A DNA stretch of 5,939 nt from Pseudomonadota bacterium (GTDB lineage: Bacteria > Chloroflexota > Ktedonobacteria > Ktedonobacterales > JACDGC01): the NCBI GenBank assembly GCA_021323815.1, contig JAJPKG010000239.1:1-5939 (forward strand). The letters run 5' to 3'. Both the position numbers and the translations under genes were made by a program. Below the pieces are notes generated by a model, which worked only from the letters and a program-made list of their open reading frames with translations, had not been told where the DNA came from and did not search any database. Below, piece after piece: positions 5,269 through 5,939 of this stretch; positions within the stretch are counted from its first letter, which is position 1, and each line of letters begins with the position of its first letter.

Positions 5269-5547
5269 TCAAGCGGTTGGCGGCGCGCGGTGAACGGCCC
5301 CGATGATGGCGCTGATGAGGGCGATGAGAATCAGCGCAAACCCCACCCAGGCGAACGGCTGAGCGATGAATGCAGCGGTGGCGTGCTCGCTGGGCGCGGG
5401 AATGCACTTGACGATGCCGGAAACCGGACACGAACGAGTTGCCGGCGCGGCGTTGTGAACCGCCATGCCGAGCGACGCTAACCCGATGATGAGCGCGGAA
5501 CCGGCCACGATAAACGCGCTGACGTTACGGCGTGCTGGCTGTTGCAT
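5269..5547 (-). CDS. Small two-segment membrane protein, unknown function
   Basis: This encodes a 92-aa protein with two clear membrane helices: about 10-30 (SAFIVAGSALIIGLASLGMAV) and about 65-85 (FAWVGFALILIALISAIIGAV). The N-terminus carries Arg6 and Arg7, and His86 and Arg87 follow the second helix. The positive-inside rule therefore puts both ends in the cytoplasm and the middle loop outside. That loop holds Cys40 and Cys48 (SCPVSGIVKC), which could form a disulfide. I do not recognise a family. The ATG at 5547 has a perfect AGGAGG 6 nt upstream (5554-5559). An in-frame extension back to 5685 would be read from intergenic inverted repeats and is rejected. A 148-nt gap separates it from the downstream small hydrophobic protein on the same strand. 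Confidence 0.72.
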   Translation of the reverse strand: MQQPARRNVSAFIVAGSALIIGLASLGMAVHNAAPATRSCPVSGIVKCIPAPSEHATAAFIAQPFAWVGFALILIALISAIIGAVHRAPPTA

Positions 5548-5642
5548 GAATATCCTCCTGCTCAAGATGAATCCTTGATGAGAAGGACGCGGCAAGAGCG
5601 ATACCAGTTTCCCTTTCCAGAGTGGCAGTTGCTCACAAAGCG

Positions 5643-5690
5643 CCCTATTGCATATATTTCCAGCGTTTTCCCAAAGAAAAGCCAATAGGG
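5643..5690. repeat. Inverted repeat CCCTATTG/CAATAGGG
   Basis: Perfect 8-bp arms (5643-5650 and 5683-5690) flank 32 nt. The interior contains a smaller TTTTC/GAAAA pairing. It lies about 100-140 nt upstream of the small membrane protein gene, in an AT-richer intergenic stretch. It may be an operator or an RNA structure; the role is unknown. Confidence 0.35.
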
Positions 5691-5723
5691 ATAAGAAAGG
5701 CTAATGGTAACAATCGAAGCAAG

Positions 5724-5750
5724 TGGTGCTGCGAAAACGCAGCGGCACCA
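5724..5750 (-). terminator. Bulged hairpin downstream of tRNA-Pro
   Basis: TGGTG and CTGCG pair with CGCAG and CACCA across a 4-nt loop (5734-5737), with a 3-nt bulge (5743-5745). This gives ten pairs in all. It lies about 40 nt past the tRNA 3' end on the minus strand. The following bases (CTTGCTTCGATTGTTACC) are only partly T-rich, so it is at best an atypical terminator or a processing structure. Confidence 0.3.
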
Positions 5751-5791
5751 GCCCGCTTTCCACCTGGGAAAAGTGACTGATGCCGTGTGGT

Positions 5792-5869
5792 TGGTCGGGG
5801 TACCCGGATTCGAACCGGGGACCTCCTGCTCCCAAAGCAGGCGCGCTGACCAGACTGCGCTATACCCCG
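5792..5869 (-). tRNA. tRNA-Pro(TGG), CCA end encoded
   Basis: The minus strand folds into a full cloverleaf. The acceptor is CGGGGTA/TACCCCG (7 pairs). The D arm is GCGC/GCGC with a 10-nt loop. The anticodon stem is CCTGC/GCAGG with loop TTTGGGA, giving anticodon TGG at 5834-5832, which reads CCN proline codons and chiefly CCA. The variable loop is AGGTC and the T arm is CCCGG/CCGGG with loop TTCGAAT. The discriminator A (5795) is followed by an encoded CCA (5794-5792). G37 after the anticodon is usual for proline tRNAs. No intron or mismatch is seen. Confidence 0.97.
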
Positions 5870-5878
5870 CACTCCGTC

Positions 5879-5908
5879 AGTATAGTCGCGCCGGGCGGCA
5901 TTCGTCAA
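5879..5908 (-). promoter_or_regulatory. Promoter of the tRNA-Pro gene
   Basis: The minus strand reads TTGACG (5908-5903, 5 of 6 to consensus), 18 nt, then TATACT (5884-5879, 5 of 6). The first base of the mature tRNA is 10 nt beyond the -10 box, so the 5' leader would be only a few bases long. Confidence 0.7.
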
Positions 5909-5939
5909 GGGGGGATCACAGCACTGCCAGATGCTCCAG

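Noticed and set aside
5645..5908. 87-codon minus-strand frame across the tRNA
   Set aside because: Its product (GSRRSPVRIRVPRP) is the familiar false translation of a tRNA gene.

Overview
The window looks like a bacterial chromosome segment of fairly high GC, roughly 60% by eye. It has compact genes, purine-rich Shine-Dalgarno sites, sigma70-type promoters and a tRNA gene with an encoded CCA end. The gene mix (a YbdK-type carboxylate-amine ligase beside a dipeptide epimerase, an alpha/beta hydrolase, small membrane proteins) would suit a Chloroflexota-like soil or thermophilic bacterium. That assignment is a guess from gene content, because no phylogenetic marker protein is present.

Left part (1-1973). 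A SnoaL/NTF2-like protein is encoded on the minus strand (131-574). Divergent from it is a small plus-strand protein with a CPEH...GCC cysteine pattern (734-991). Next comes an alpha/beta hydrolase (1137-1973) with a good promoter of its own (TTGACC-N18-TATAAC) and a complete Ser-Asp-His triad.

Centre (1995-4672). A two-gene minus-strand unit converges on the hydrolase. The first gene is a YbdK-like glutamate-cysteine ligase family 2 enzyme (4345-3119). The second, 44 nt downstream, is an enolase-superfamily dipeptide epimerase (3074-1995) with the full set of catalytic Lys and metal-binding residues plus the C-terminal DxD motif. An amide-bond-forming ligase followed by a dipeptide epimerase suggests a small pathway that makes and then stereochemically inverts a dipeptide-like compound. 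The unit appears to start at a TTGTGA-N17-TATAAT promoter about 290 nt upstream of the ligase start. The intervening leader has no convincing gene but contains a long-range helix (8 + 6 bp arms), two local hairpins and two mutually exclusive pairings around the ligase ribosome-binding site. This leader is the best candidate in the window for an undescribed regulatory element.

Right part (4711-5939). A solitary hairpin repeat ending in ATTGAAAC resembles a lone CRISPR repeat. It lies just beyond the 3' end of a 120-aa hydrophobic protein (5120-4758). Upstream of that is a 92-aa protein with two membrane segments (5547-5269), then an AT-richer intergenic stretch with two inverted repeats. Last is tRNA-Pro(TGG) (5869-5792, minus strand) with its own promoter. 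All assignments come from reading motifs in the sequence; no database search was made.
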